Of a stretch of DNA of 64,000 nucleotides, positions 34,952 through 43,912 are shown one piece after another (the stretch's first letter is position 1; the number at the start of each line of letters is the position of its first letter). Below the pieces are notes generated by a model that had not been told where the DNA came from, did not search any database, and saw only the letters and a program-made list of their open reading frames with translations. Both the position numbers and the translations under genes were made by a program. This DNA comes from Nocardiopsis coralli (GTDB lineage: Bacteria > Actinomycetota > Actinomycetes > Streptosporangiales > Streptosporangiaceae): contig NZ_JADBGI010000029.1 of NCBI RefSeq assembly GCF_014892575.1, positions 13,694-77,693 of the forward strand, given 5' to 3'.

Positions 34952-37348
34952 TCAGAAGAGCCGCTCGCGCGGTGTCGTGGGCAGGGCCGGCTGTACCGGC
35001 TCCGGGCCCTCGTCACCCGCCGCGGTGCCGCCGCCCTCGCTCAGGAACACGTTGACGGTCGCGCCCTCCGGCAGGGTCGTGCCGGGGTCCGGGTTGACCC
35101 TCGCGACGGTGCCCTCGGACTGGTCGGAGGCGACGCGGGTCCCGGAGACACTGACGTCGTAACCGGCGTCCTCCAGGTTCGAGACCGCCTCGGACTCGTC
35201 CTGGCCGACGACGTTGGGCACACCCTGGTCGTCGCTGGTCGGGCTGGCGTCCTCGTCCGGGTCGTCGTCGGAACCGCCGCCCCCGCCGGAGGTGGAGCCG
35301 AACTGCGACGGCGCCGAGGCCAGGCTCTCCTCGTCGAGGCCCTCGTGGGCGCCCTCGAAGGTCTCCTGCCAGATCGGTCCGGGGATCGTGCCGCCGTAGA
35401 CCTGGCCGAAGGAGCGGCCGCCGAGGCTGACGTTGCGCAGCGGGTACTCCTGCGGTCCGCGCGGGTCGCCGACGAAGACGGCCCCGGCCATCTGCGGGGT
35501 GAAGCCGGCGAACCAGGCGGCGGCGGTGCCATCGGTGGAACCGGTCTTGCCACCCGCGGGACGTCCGATGTCCAGGCCGTCCGCGGTGCCTCCGCCGCTG
35601 AAGGTCTGCGACAGCAGGTAGCTCACCCCGTCGGCGACCTCTTCGTCGATGACCTGCTCGCACTCGGGCTCGATGTTGATCGTGGTACCGGACTGGTGGT
35701 CCTCGATCCGGTCGATGGCCTGCGGTTCGCACAGCTGGCCGCCCGAGGCGAAGGTCGCGTACGCGCCCGCGAGGTCGATCGGAGCGATCTCCTCACTGCC
35801 GAGGGTGAAGCTGTTGTTGGCGAGGGTGTTCTCGCTCTCCGTGAACTGCGTGCCGTCGGCCCGTTCCAGCCCCAGGGTCTCGGCCATCTCGATCGTCTCG
35901 CACAGCCCGACGTCGGCCTGGAGCTGGGCGAAGAAGGTGTTGGAGGACTGCTGGGTCCCCGACACCATGTTGTGGTTGCCGCCGTCGCTCTCACCGGCGT
36001 TGCTCAGCGACCACGACGGCAGGGTCCCGCCGTTGCAGGAGCGCTGCCCGGTCACGGTCGTCGACGACGGTGAGCTGTAGTTGGTACTGAAGGGCATCCC
36101 CTGGTCGAGCGCCGCGGCGAGGGTGACCGCCTTGAACGTCGACCCCGCCTGGAACCCGGTGCTGCCGCCGCGGTCGGACCCGGTGGTGAAGTTGATCGAG
36201 GTCTCACCGATGTTGCCCTCGTCCGGACCGAAGTTGCGGCTCTGCATCATGCCCTGGATACGGCCGGTTCCGGGCTCGACGATGACCTGTGCCGCGACCT
36301 TGCGGGACTCGTTCTCGCGGGGCACCCACTTGTCGACGGCGTCCTGGCCGGCTTCCTGGGTCTGCGGATCCAGGGTCGTGTGGATCTCGAGGCCCGCGGT
36401 GCGCAGCCAGCGTGCACGTTCGGTCTCGTTGGGCCCGTAGCGCTCGTCCTTCTCGATCTCCTGCACCACGTAGTCGCAGAAGTAGGGCTGATCACTGGGC
36501 ACACAGCCGTTGGGCGGGGTGTCGAGCTCGAGTTCGAGCTCCTCCTCCTTGGCCTCCTCGGCCTCGGCCTCGGTGATGAAACCGACCGTGGACATGCGGT
36601 CGATGACGGTGTCGCGCCGTTCGAGGCTCTGCTCGGGGAAGAAGCGAGGGTTGTACAGGTACGGATAGCGGACCAGGCCCGCGATGGTGGCGGCCTCGTG
36701 GATCTCGAGTTCGCTCGCGGGCTTCTGGAAGTAGTGCTGTGCGGCCGACTCGACGCCGTAGGCACCGTCGCTGAAGTAGGCGATGTTGAGGTAGCCCTCG
36801 AGGATCTCGTCCTTGCTCATCCGCTGTTCCAGGGCGACCGCGTAGCGCAGTTCCCTGATCTTGCGGGAGATGGTCTCCTCGCGGGCCTCGTCGAGCTCCT
36901 CCTGGGAGGTGGCCGCTTCGATCTGCACGTTCTTGACGTACTGCTGGGTGATGGAGGAGGCGCCCTCGGTGTTGCCGCCCATGGTGCGGATGGCGGCGCG
37001 GAGGGTGCCGGACACGTCGAGACCGCCGTGTTCGTAGAAACGGGCGTCCTCGATGGCGAGGATCGCGTGCACCATCTCGTCCGAGACGTCGTCGAGTTCG
37101 ACGAGTTCACGGTTCTGGTCGAAGATCTCTGCGACGACGCCGCCGTCGGCGTCGTAGATGGTGGAGCGCTGCGGGGGAGGCGGCGTCTCCAGGTTGCTGG
37201 GCATGTCCAGGAACCCGCCGGCGATGTTCCGGGCGGTGATCCCGAGGCCGCCGACGGCCGGGAGCGCCAGCGCGGCGACCAGGAGGCCGGCTATCGAGCT
37301 GACGAGTACCAGTTGGCTGATTCTTTGAAGCAATGTCCCCTGACCCAC
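34952..37348 (-). CDS. ponA: Bifunctional class A penicillin-binding protein with PASTA domain (PonA2-like)
   Basis: 798-aa peptidoglycan glycosyltransferase and transpeptidase. N-terminal membrane helix, then a GT51 domain (ILAIEDARFYEHGGLD, GASSITQQYVKN, KIRELRYAVALE), a transpeptidase domain (SxxK in GSTFKAVTLA, SSN in QQSSNTFFAQ, KTG in GKTGSTDGT), and one C-terminal PASTA domain (about 710-775). GTG at 37348 is chosen because TAGTCT ends seven bases upstream, the leaderless pattern used elsewhere; a TTG five codons later is an alternative. It is divergent from the WhiB gene, as for Rv3682/Rv3681c. Confidence 0.94.
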   Translation of the reverse strand: MGQGTLLQRISQLVLVSSIAGLLVAALALPAVGGLGITARNIAGGFLDMPSNLETPPPPQRSTIYDADGGVVAEIFDQNRELVELDDVSDEMVHAILAIEDARFYEHGGLDVSGTLRAAIRTMGGNTEGASSITQQYVKNVQIEAATSQEELDEAREETISRKIRELRYAVALEQRMSKDEILEGYLNIAYFSDGAYGVESAAQHYFQKPASELEIHEAATIAGLVRYPYLYNPRFFPEQSLERRDTVIDRMSTVGFITEAEAEEAKEEELELELDTPPNGCVPSDQPYFCDYVVQEIEKDERYGPNETERARWLRTAGLEIHTTLDPQTQEAGQDAVDKWVPRENESRKVAAQVIVEPGTGRIQGMMQSRNFGPDEGNIGETSINFTTGSDRGGSTGFQAGSTFKAVTLAAALDQGMPFSTNYSSPSSTTVTGQRSCNGGTLPSWSLSNAGESDGGNHNMVSGTQQSSNTFFAQLQADVGLCETIEMAETLGLERADGTQFTESENTLANNSFTLGSEEIAPIDLAGAYATFASGGQLCEPQAIDRIEDHQSGTTINIEPECEQVIDEEVADGVSYLLSQTFSGGGTADGLDIGRPAGGKTGSTDGTAAAWFAGFTPQMAGAVFVGDPRGPQEYPLRNVSLGGRSFGQVYGGTIPGPIWQETFEGAHEGLDEESLASAPSQFGSTSGGGGGSDDDPDEDASPTSDDQGVPNVVGQDESEAVSNLEDAGYDVSVSGTRVASDQSEGTVARVNPDPGTTLPEGATVNVFLSEGGGTAAGDEGPEPVQPALPTTPRERLF

Positions 37349-37771
37349 CCCATCAAGACTAAGTGACCGTGCGCGCTCGAAGTGGTGTGTTCCACCCAGA
37401 ACGGGTCTGAACCACACCAACCGCCCACACCGTCTCGAGCCCCGTTCGCCCGGATCCATCCTGTCACGGCCCCGGGGCCCGAACCCCGTGTTCACAGGGC
37501 TTGTGGGCCGCTGCTGCCGCCTTCCCGTTCCCCGGCGCGGGGCCCCTGCGCAATGGCCCGGACGGGCCATATTCGGTTGGACGGAAAGTGGGTCGAGTGG
37601 GTTCTGTTGGCGCGGGTCACGAATCCGTACGTTCGAGGCCACGGGGGTGGGTGGGCGATGCCGCACCGATTCGAACACCCCCGCCCGACGACGGGGGCCT
37701 CCCCCTCCACTCAACCAGAGTGCGGACACCTCTTGGACCCCGCGAGCACGACGATTTGGGAGTGCCGGCAG
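37349..37771. other. 423-base divergent promoter region of ponA and whiB4
   Basis: Holds the ponA -10 (TAGTCT, 37361-37356 on minus). The rest is GC-rich with no convincing gene; the open frame running into the WhiB gene lacks conserved residues. Confidence 0.55.
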
Positions 37772-38092
37772 ATGCGGACCGACCACTGGATCACCCGGGC
37801 CTTGTGCCGTGAGCTCGACCCGGACACGCTGTTCGTCAGCGGAGCCGCGCAGAACACCGCCAAGCTCGTGTGCCGGGGTTGCCCGGTACGGATCGAATGC
37901 CTCACCGACGCCCTCGAACACCGCGTCGAGTTCGGTGTGTGGGGCGGCATGACCGAACGCGAGCGCCGCGCGCTGCTGCGCAAGCACCCGGACGTGCAGG
38001 ACTGGGGCGAGCTCCTGGAACAGGCCGACCGCCAGGGCGAGGACCCGGCCCGCTACGCCGCCGCGCAGTCCGCGTCGGCGTCTGCGTCCTGA
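37772..38092 (+). CDS. whiB4: WhiB-family [4Fe-4S] regulator, WhiB4/WblA type
   Basis: 106-aa redox-sensing transcription factor. The four iron-sulfur ligands are Cys12, Cys34, Cys37 and Cys43 (C-x21-C-x2-C-x5-C), and the G[V/I]WGG turn is at 55-59, followed by the basic TERERRALLRKH. ATG at 37772 has GGGAG nine bases upstream. The divergent pairing with a PonA2-like gene and the neighbouring ArsA pair is the M. tuberculosis whiB4 context; in Streptomyces the orthologue WblA represses antibiotic production and affects sporulation. Confidence 0.93.
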   Translation: MRTDHWITRALCRELDPDTLFVSGAAQNTAKLVCRGCPVRIECLTDALEHRVEFGVWGGMTERERRALLRKHPDVQDWGELLEQADRQGEDPARYAAAQSASASAS

Positions 38093-38134
38093 ACTGCGGC
38101 GACCGACGACGGACAGCCCTCTCCGGCCCCGCGG

Positions 38135-39289
38135 TCACTCCGCGCCGGCGGAACCCTCGTGTCCCCCGCCGGCCAACCGTGCGCCGACCCACCGCAGCCC
38201 CGTGAGGTCGTGCACGTCCCCGGCCAGCGCGGCCACCTCCGCCACCCGCACACCCGGGTGCGCAGTGAGCAGCCGGTCGCGCAGCAGCAGTTCCCTCCCG
38301 CGCGTGCGCGCCCGCTCCGCGTGCAGACGCAGCGCTGCCTCCGCCACCGGGTGCTCCCCGTCCCGGGACAGCTCCTCCGCGGCACGCTCCGCCTCCTCTG
38401 CCCCGAGACGCGCAGCTGGGCCCTCCGGTAGCGGGTGGGTGCGGTTGAGTACCAGGCCCGCCAGCGGCATCCCGTCCGAGGCGAGGCGCTCCACGAAGAA
38501 CGCCGCCTCGCGCATCGCGTCCGGCTCGGGGGCGGCCACCACGACGAAGGCGGTCCCCGGGTCCTGCAACAGCCGGTACGTGCGTTCGGCCCGCTCCTGG
38601 AACCCGCCGAAGACCGCCTCGAACGCCGAGGTGAACGAGCGCAGATCGTTGAGGAACTGTGCGCCGACGATCTTGCCGATCACCGACGTCACCATGCCCA
38701 CCCCGGCACCCAGGAGCCGCAGGGGCCCCGAGCCCGCCGGGGCGGTCAGGAAGCGCATGAGCCTGCCGTCCAGGAACCTGCCCAGCCGTTCGGGGGCGTC
38801 GAGGAAGTCCAGCGCCGACCGGCTGGGCGGGGTGTCGACCACCACGAGGTCCCACTCCTCGGACTCCCGCAGCTGCCCGAGGCGCTCCATCGCCATGTAC
38901 TCCTGGGTCCCCGAGAAGCTCGTCGAGAGGGTCTCGTAGAAGGGGTTGTCCAGGATCTGCCGTGCCCGCGCGGGATCGGCGTGCTCCTCCACGACCTGGT
39001 CGAAGGTGCGTTTCATGTCGAGCATCATGGCGTGCAGCTCGCCGGGGGTCCCCTCGGGCAGCGGCACACGGCGCGGGGTGTTGTCGAGCGACTCCAACCC
39101 CATGGACTGCGCCAGCCGTCTGGCCGGGTCGACCGTGATGACCACCGTCCTGCGTCCGCGTTCGGCCGCGCGTAGACCCAGGGCCGCGGCGCTGGTGGTC
39201 TTGCCGACACCGCCGGAGCCGCAGCAGACCACGACACGGCGCGCGGGGTCGTCCAGGAGCTCGTCGACGTCGAGGGTCTCGGGTGTCAC
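38135..39289 (-). CDS. ArsA/Get3-like ATPase B (Rv3680 type)
   Basis: 384-aa P-loop ATPase of the anion-transporting/Get3 superfamily. The Walker A is GSGGVGKTT (24-32): Ser25 replaces the signature lysine. VVITVDPARRLAQSMG and VVVDTPPSRSALDFL (switch regions) are present, as is a helical subdomain around FVERLASDGMPL. No arsenic-binding cysteines are seen. GTG start overlaps the stop of the A subunit by four bases, so the pair is co-translated and probably heterodimeric. The mycobacterial pair has been linked to metabolite stress and membrane-protein handling. Confidence 0.9.
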   Translation of the reverse strand: MTPETLDVDELLDDPARRVVVCCGSGGVGKTTSAAALGLRAAERGRRTVVITVDPARRLAQSMGLESLDNTPRRVPLPEGTPGELHAMMLDMKRTFDQVVEEHADPARARQILDNPFYETLSTSFSGTQEYMAMERLGQLRESEEWDLVVVDTPPSRSALDFLDAPERLGRFLDGRLMRFLTAPAGSGPLRLLGAGVGMVTSVIGKIVGAQFLNDLRSFTSAFEAVFGGFQERAERTYRLLQDPGTAFVVVAAPEPDAMREAAFFVERLASDGMPLAGLVLNRTHPLPEGPAARLGAEEAERAAEELSRDGEHPVAEAALRLHAERARTRGRELLLRDRLLTAHPGVRVAEVAALAGDVHDLTGLRWVGARLAGGGHEGSAGAE

Positions 39290-40332
39290 CGGCCTACCCC
39301 CTGGTCGGTCAGTGCGCGGGCCAGGCGCTGGACGGCCTGCTCACCGGAGCCGCGTTCCAAGCGCGGCATTTCCAGGACGGGACGCCCGAGTGCGGTGAGC
39401 TCGCCCCGGACCCGTTCCTCCAGTTCGGTACGGACGGCGTGCGTGTGCAGTTCGCCCTCGAGGCCCGCCGCGAGGTCCTCGGGCTCGGGCAGACCCGCGG
39501 CGGCGAGCCCGGCGGCCAGGGAGGCGCGGTCCAGTGTTCCGGCGCGGGCCGCTTCGAGGTCGGCGTCGCCGAGCAGCCGCGGGCGCACCATGTTGACCAG
39601 GACCGCGCCGGGGTGCAGCCCCAGCCCGGCGAGTTCGTCGAGGCCGTCGGCGGTCTCCTGAGCGGGCATCTCCTCGAGCAGCGTCACCACGTGCACCCGT
39701 GTGCGGTCGGACCTGATGACCTCGGCCGCACGCGCGGCGTGGTCGTGCACGGGGCCGACCTTGGCCAGCCCGGCGACCTCGGCGTTGACGTTGAGGAAGC
39801 GCCCGATCCGGCCCGTGGGAGGCGCGTCCATCACCACGGCGTCGTACGCGAACGGGGTTCCGGCGGGCGCCGAGGACGGGCGTCCCCGGTGTCCCTTGCG
39901 GCGCCGGACCGCCTCTGTGGCCTTGCCGGTGAGCAGGACGTCGCGCACGCCGGGGGCGACCGTGGTCGCGAAGTCCACCGCACCCAGACGGGTCAGGGCC
40001 TGGCCGGCCCGGCGCATGCCGTAGAAGAGCTCCAGGTACTCCATGAGCGCGGACTCGGGGTCGGCCGCGAGTACCGACACCGTGCCGCCGCCCGGGGCCG
40101 ACAGCATCGTGCGTTCCTCGTAGGGGAGGGGAGAGCGTTCCAACAGGGCCGCCACGCCCTGGCGCCCCTCGACCTCCACCAGCAGGGTCCGGCGCCCGCC
40201 GGAGGCCAGCGCGGTCGCGAGCGCCGCGGCCGCCGTGGTCTTGCCTGTACCGCCCTTGCCGGTGACGATGTGCAGCCGCGCGTCGGCGCACGGGCCCCAG
40301 GAGCCGGGTGATCGGTGCTCACGCTCACTCAC
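39286..40332 (-). CDS. ArsA/Get3-like ATPase A (Rv3679 type)
   Basis: 348-aa partner of the ATPase above. The complete deviant Walker A is GKGGTGKTT (25-33) with signature Lys26; further motifs are LLVEVEGRQGVAALL, YDAVVMDAPPTGRIGRFL and VTLLEEMPAQET. GTG at 40332 follows TAGACT by seven bases, giving another leaderless start; the upstream open frame is unconserved. The operon order A then B matches mycobacteria. It is divergent from the DUF4177-RidA unit. Confidence 0.9.
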   Translation of the reverse strand: MSEREHRSPGSWGPCADARLHIVTGKGGTGKTTAAAALATALASGGRRTLLVEVEGRQGVAALLERSPLPYEERTMLSAPGGGTVSVLAADPESALMEYLELFYGMRRAGQALTRLGAVDFATTVAPGVRDVLLTGKATEAVRRRKGHRGRPSSAPAGTPFAYDAVVMDAPPTGRIGRFLNVNAEVAGLAKVGPVHDHAARAAEVIRSDRTRVHVVTLLEEMPAQETADGLDELAGLGLHPGAVLVNMVRPRLLGDADLEAARAGTLDRASLAAGLAAAGLPEPEDLAAGLEGELHTHAVRTELEERVRGELTALGRPVLEMPRLERGSGEQAVQRLARALTDQGVGR

Positions 40333-40473
40333 CCCACGGAGTCTATGCGGGCCGGTCACAGCGGCGCCGGTCGGTCCATGCCACAGCACGTGCCCGGCCG
40401 TGGGGAAAGTAGGGTGAGCGGCGTCGAGAAGCGGTCCCGCGGGGCCGCCCAGCGAACCGATGGGGGAAGCCGT

Positions 40474-40647
40474 ATGAGCAAGTGGGAGTACCAGACCGTG
40501 GCGCTGCTGTCGCACGCCACCAAGCAGATCCTGGACAACTGGGGCCAGGACGGCTGGGAGCTCGTCTCCGTCGTCCCCGCGCCCCTGCCGGAGGGCACCG
40601 ACCCCCGCAACCAGCAGTACGTCGCCTACATGAAGCGGGAAGTCTGA
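40474..40647 (+). CDS. DUF4177 small protein
   Basis: 57-aa protein, SKWEYQTVALLSHATKQILDN then GQDGWELVSVVP, matching DUF4177. Function unknown. ATG at 40474 has GGGGGAA upstream. Its stop overlaps the RidA start (TGATG), so they are coupled. The equivalent in M. tuberculosis is Rv3678A beside Rv3678c. Confidence 0.88.
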   Translation: MSKWEYQTVALLSHATKQILDNWGQDGWELVSVVPAPLPEGTDPRNQQYVAYMKREV

Positions 40648-41108
40648 TGGCCACACCCGAGGAGCGCCTCGCCGAGCTCGGGCTGACCCTGCCCGAGCTC
40701 GCCGCCCCCGTCGCGGCCTACGTGCCCACGGTGCGCACCGGCGACCACGTGTACGTGGCCGGCCAGCTCCCCTTCGTCGAGGGCAAGCTGCCCACCACCG
40801 GCAAGGTCGGTGCCGACGTCGACCCGGAGACCGCCGAGGACCTCGCCGCGCTGTGCGCACTCAACGGCATCGCCGCCGTGCGGGCCGAGCTGGGTGACCT
40901 CTCCCGGGTGACGAGGGTCGTCAAGCTCGTCGGTTTCGTGGCGAGCAGCCCCGACTTCACCGGCCAGCCCGGTGTGATCAACGGGGCGAGCCAACTCATC
41001 GGCAAGGTCTTCGGCGACGCCGGCGTGCACGCGCGCAGTGCGGTCGGCGCGGCCGCCCTGCCGCTGGACTCGCCGGTCGAGGTTGAGATGATCGTCGAGG
41101 CCCGCTGA
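40647..41108 (+). CDS. RidA-family enamine/imine deaminase-like protein
   Basis: 153-aa YjgF/RidA-type protein that clears reactive enamines from amino-acid metabolism (family role). Features are YVPTVRTGDHVYVAGQLPF and AAVRAELGDLSRVTRVVKLVGF. The C-terminal motif AAALPLDSPVEVEMIVEA takes the place of the usual arginine-containing segment, so activity on canonical substrates is uncertain. It overlaps the DUF4177 stop by one base. Confidence 0.9.
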   Translation: MATPEERLAELGLTLPELAAPVAAYVPTVRTGDHVYVAGQLPFVEGKLPTTGKVGADVDPETAEDLAALCALNGIAAVRAELGDLSRVTRVVKLVGFVASSPDFTGQPGVINGASQLIGKVFGDAGVHARSAVGAAALPLDSPVEVEMIVEAR

Positions 41109-41179
41109 GCGGTTCGTCCCCATCCGGGTGGCGACATCCGGGCCCGGCGCGACTTTTCGATCCGAAGGAGGAAGCGTCG

Positions 41180-41995
41180 ATGCCCGAGAACCACGGTGTC
41201 GCCCCTGCCCGTCCCGCCGCCACCGTCATGCTGCTGCGCACGCCGCCCGCGGGCGCAGCGGCCGGCGGTGGCCTGGAAGTGCTGCTGATGCGCAGGGTCG
41301 CGTCGATGGGCTTCGCCCCGGGGGCCTACGTGTTCCCGGGCGGCGGGGTCGACGAGCGCGACGCGGACGGGGACCTGCCCTGGACTGGCCCCGGCCCCGC
41401 CGAATGGGCCGAGCAGCTCCGGACGGACGTGCCGATGGCCCGGGCCCTGGTCTGCGCGGCGGTCCGCGAGACGTTCGAGGAGACCGGCGTCCTGCTGGCG
41501 AGCGAACCCGAACGCGCCGGTGAGGAGGCCATCACGGTCGACACCTCCACCGAGGACTGGGAACGCGACCGCCTCGGGCTGATCGACCGCTCACGCTCCT
41601 TCACCGAGGTGCTGTCCCGACGCGGCCTGGTGCTGCGCTCCGAGTGGCTGCACGCCTGGTCGCGGTGGATCACCCCGGAGGCCGAGAAGCGCCGCTACGA
41701 CACCTACTTCTTCGTCGCGGAACTCCCGCCGGGCCAGGCCTCCCGCGACGTGGGCGGCGAGGCCGACCTGACCGCGTGGACCGATCCGGCCACGGTCCGG
41801 ACCGAGTGGGAGGCCGGGCGCATGCCTATGCTGCCCCCGACCGTCGCCAACTGCGCGGAGGTCGCCGAGCGGGGAACCCTCCGCCGGGTCTGGGAGGCAC
41901 GACGGGATATCGTCCCCATCGAGCCGGAAATCCGGGAGAAGGACGGAAAGGTCTGGGCCGTCCTGCCCAGCGGGGTCGAGTTCGCCCTCGGGTAG
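41180..41995 (+). CDS. Nudix hydrolase, long form
   Basis: 271-aa Nudix-fold protein. The Nudix helix is AAVRETFEETGVLLAS with FPGGGVDERDAD upstream, separated by an insertion as in the NUDT19-like branch; the C-terminal part (PEAEKRRYDTYFFVAELP) also matches that branch, which hydrolyses acyl-CoA or related compounds. ATG at 41180 has GAAGGAGGAA upstream. It lies between ridA and the metallo-beta-lactamase gene, as in mycobacteria. Confidence 0.87.
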   Translation: MPENHGVAPARPAATVMLLRTPPAGAAAGGGLEVLLMRRVASMGFAPGAYVFPGGGVDERDADGDLPWTGPGPAEWAEQLRTDVPMARALVCAAVRETFEETGVLLASEPERAGEEAITVDTSTEDWERDRLGLIDRSRSFTEVLSRRGLVLRSEWLHAWSRWITPEAEKRRYDTYFFVAELPPGQASRDVGGEADLTAWTDPATVRTEWEAGRMPMLPPTVANCAEVAERGTLRRVWEARRDIVPIEPEIREKDGKVWAVLPSGVEFALG

Positions 41996-42034
41996 GTCCT
42001 CGGGCCTCGGCGGCTCGCGCGAGCGAAGCGAGGT

Positions 42035-42844
42035 GTGATGAGGATCGACGGTTCCGGCACGCTGCGAGCCACCTGTGTGCTGTGCCCGAACCCGGGGCCG
42101 ATGACGCTGGACGGGACCAATACCTGGGTCCTGCGGGAGCCCGGCTCCCACGGCGTCGTGGTCGTCGACCCCGGGCCCGACGACGAACGCCACCTGGAGC
42201 GGGTGGCCCGCACCGTCCAGGAACAGGGCGGCCGGGTCCAGACCGGGCTGCTCACCCACCGCCATCCCGACCACGCCGACGGCGCCCCCTACCTCTCGGA
42301 GCTGACCGGGGCGCCCGTCCACGCCGTCGACCCCGGCGTGCGTGTGGCGGGGGAGGGCCTACGGGACGGTCAGACGCTCACGGTGGAGGGCCTGGAGCTC
42401 GGTGTGGTGGCGACCCCGGGCCACACCGACGACTCCGTCTGTTTCCTCCTGGAGGCCGACGGTGCCCTCCTCACGGGAGACACCGTCCTGGGGCACGGCA
42501 CGACCGTCATCGACGGCGACGACGGGCTCGCCCCGTACATGCGGTCGCTGTACCGGCTGCGCGACGTCGTGGAGGAACACGGGGTGCGCGCGCTCCTGCC
42601 GGGCCACGGCCCGATCCTCAACGCACCGGCGCAGGCGCTGCAGCACTACATCGATCACCGTGAGTCGCGGCTGGCGCAGGTGCGGGACGCCGTGAACGCC
42701 GGCGCGGGAACCGCCGAGGAGGTCGTGGCGCGCGTCTACCCCGACATCTCCGAGGAACTCGCGTTCGCTGCCCTGTGGTCGGTCAAGGCTCAGCTGCGTT
42801 ACCTCGTGTCGATGGGGGAGATCCCCGACAGCGTGGAGTCCTGA
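42035..42844 (+). CDS. Metallo-beta-lactamase-fold hydrolase (LACTB2-like)
   Basis: 269-aa protein with the dinuclear-zinc motif THRHPDHADG (about 75-84), ATPGHTDDSV, LLTGDTVLG and LPGHGP. A C-terminal winged-helix-like region follows (about 200-265), the architecture of LACTB2/Rv3677c-type enzymes, some of which cleave RNA. GTG at 42035 or ATG at 42038 start. A strong hairpin follows before crp. Confidence 0.9.
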   Translation: MMRIDGSGTLRATCVLCPNPGPMTLDGTNTWVLREPGSHGVVVVDPGPDDERHLERVARTVQEQGGRVQTGLLTHRHPDHADGAPYLSELTGAPVHAVDPGVRVAGEGLRDGQTLTVEGLELGVVATPGHTDDSVCFLLEADGALLTGDTVLGHGTTVIDGDDGLAPYMRSLYRLRDVVEEHGVRALLPGHGPILNAPAQALQHYIDHRESRLAQVRDAVNAGAGTAEEVVARVYPDISEELAFAALWSVKAQLRYLVSMGEIPDSVES

Positions 42845-42863
42845 GCCTCCGCGCCCGGACAGG

Positions 42864-42918
42864 CCGAGGGCCCCGAACCCTCGGGACGGTGCACGTCCCG
42901 GCGGCTCGGGGCCCTCGG
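42864..42918. terminator. Branched terminator between convergent MBL and crp genes
   Basis: Outer 13-bp stem (42864-42876 with 42906-42918) encloses a 6-bp stem (42883-42888 with 42895-42900). Confidence 0.75.
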
Positions 42919-42945
42919 TCGTCCTGCTTCGGGCCTGCGCCCCGG

Positions 42946-43632
42946 CTAGCGGGCGCGGCGGCGCATGCGCTCGACGTCGAGCAGCACCACGGCCTTGGCC
43001 TCGATGCGCAGCCAGCCGCGGAGCGCGAACTCGGCCAGCGCCTTGTTGACCGTCTCACGGGAGGCGCCGACCAGCTGGGCGAGCTCCTCCTGCGTGAGGT
43101 CGTGGTGCACGTGCAGGCCGTCCTCGCCCTCCTTGCCGAACTTGTCGGCCAGCTCCAGCAGGGCCTTGGCCACGCGACCGGGGACGTCGGTGAAGACCAG
43201 GTCGGCCATGACGTCGTTGGTCCGGCGCAGGCGGCCGGCCAGAGACTTGAGCAGCTGGAGCGACACGTGCGGCCGGCTGGAGAGGAAGGGCCGCAGGTCG
43301 TCGTGGCCCAGGCCCGCCAGCACCGAGTCGGTCACGGCGACGGCGCTCGCGGTACGCGGCCGCGGGTCGAACAGGGAGAGTTCACCGAACATCTCGCTGG
43401 GGCCGAGCACGCCGAGAAGGTTCTCGCGTCCGTCCACGGCCGTGCGGGTCAGCTTCACCTTCCCGCTGAGGATGACGTAAAGGCGGTCGCCCTCGTCCCC
43501 CTCGTTGAACAGGGTCTGGCCGCGGCCCAGACGGACCTCGCTCACGGAGGAGCGGAGCGCCGCCGTGTCTTCTTCGTCCAGCGCCTCGAACAGAGGGGCC
43601 TTCCGCAGCACCTCGTTGACTTCGTCCACCAC
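42946..43632 (-). CDS. crp: Cyclic-AMP receptor protein Crp
   Basis: 228-aa CRP/FNR regulator. It has an N-terminal cyclic-nucleotide domain with the phosphate-binding cassette FGELSLFDPRPRTAS, a dimer helix, and a C-terminal helix-turn-helix QEELAQLVGASRETVNKAL. It is the orthologue of M. tuberculosis Rv3676, which sits in the same neighbourhood. The start GTG has TAGGAGG four bases upstream. Its own upstream region carries a near-consensus CRP site, suggesting autoregulation. The gene is divergent from nth. Confidence 0.95.
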   Translation of the reverse strand: MVDEVNEVLRKAPLFEALDEEDTAALRSSVSEVRLGRGQTLFNEGDEGDRLYVILSGKVKLTRTAVDGRENLLGVLGPSEMFGELSLFDPRPRTASAVAVTDSVLAGLGHDDLRPFLSSRPHVSLQLLKSLAGRLRRTNDVMADLVFTDVPGRVAKALLELADKFGKEGEDGLHVHHDLTQEELAQLVGASRETVNKALAEFALRGWLRIEAKAVVLLDVERMRRRAR

Positions 43633-43660
43633 ACGTCCTCCTAAAACCTGACCGTCAACA

Positions 43661-43678
43661 GTGTGACGTATATCGCAC
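43661..43678. promoter_or_regulatory. CRP-binding site upstream of crp
   Basis: GTGTGA-CGTATA-TCGCAC, matching TGTGA-N6-TCACA with one mismatch, starting 29 bases upstream of the crp start codon. The close position favours autoregulation. Confidence 0.6.
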
Positions 43679-43912
43679 CCGGGTGTGAAACCAGGCCGTT
43701 ACCTCGGCTTGTCCGCCGGGAGACAACGCGCCCACAACAGCCGACGTCAGCCCATGCGATCCTAGTCGTACATCGGCCTGTATCAGGGCTGTCCGCGCCG
43801 TGCCACCGGACATTGGGTACATAATTCCGGCCACCGAGCGGCTCGATGGTCGGGTCCACCCCGCGGGACCGAAGACGGTCCGCGGTGCACACCGGGCGTC
43901 TACCCTGTGACG

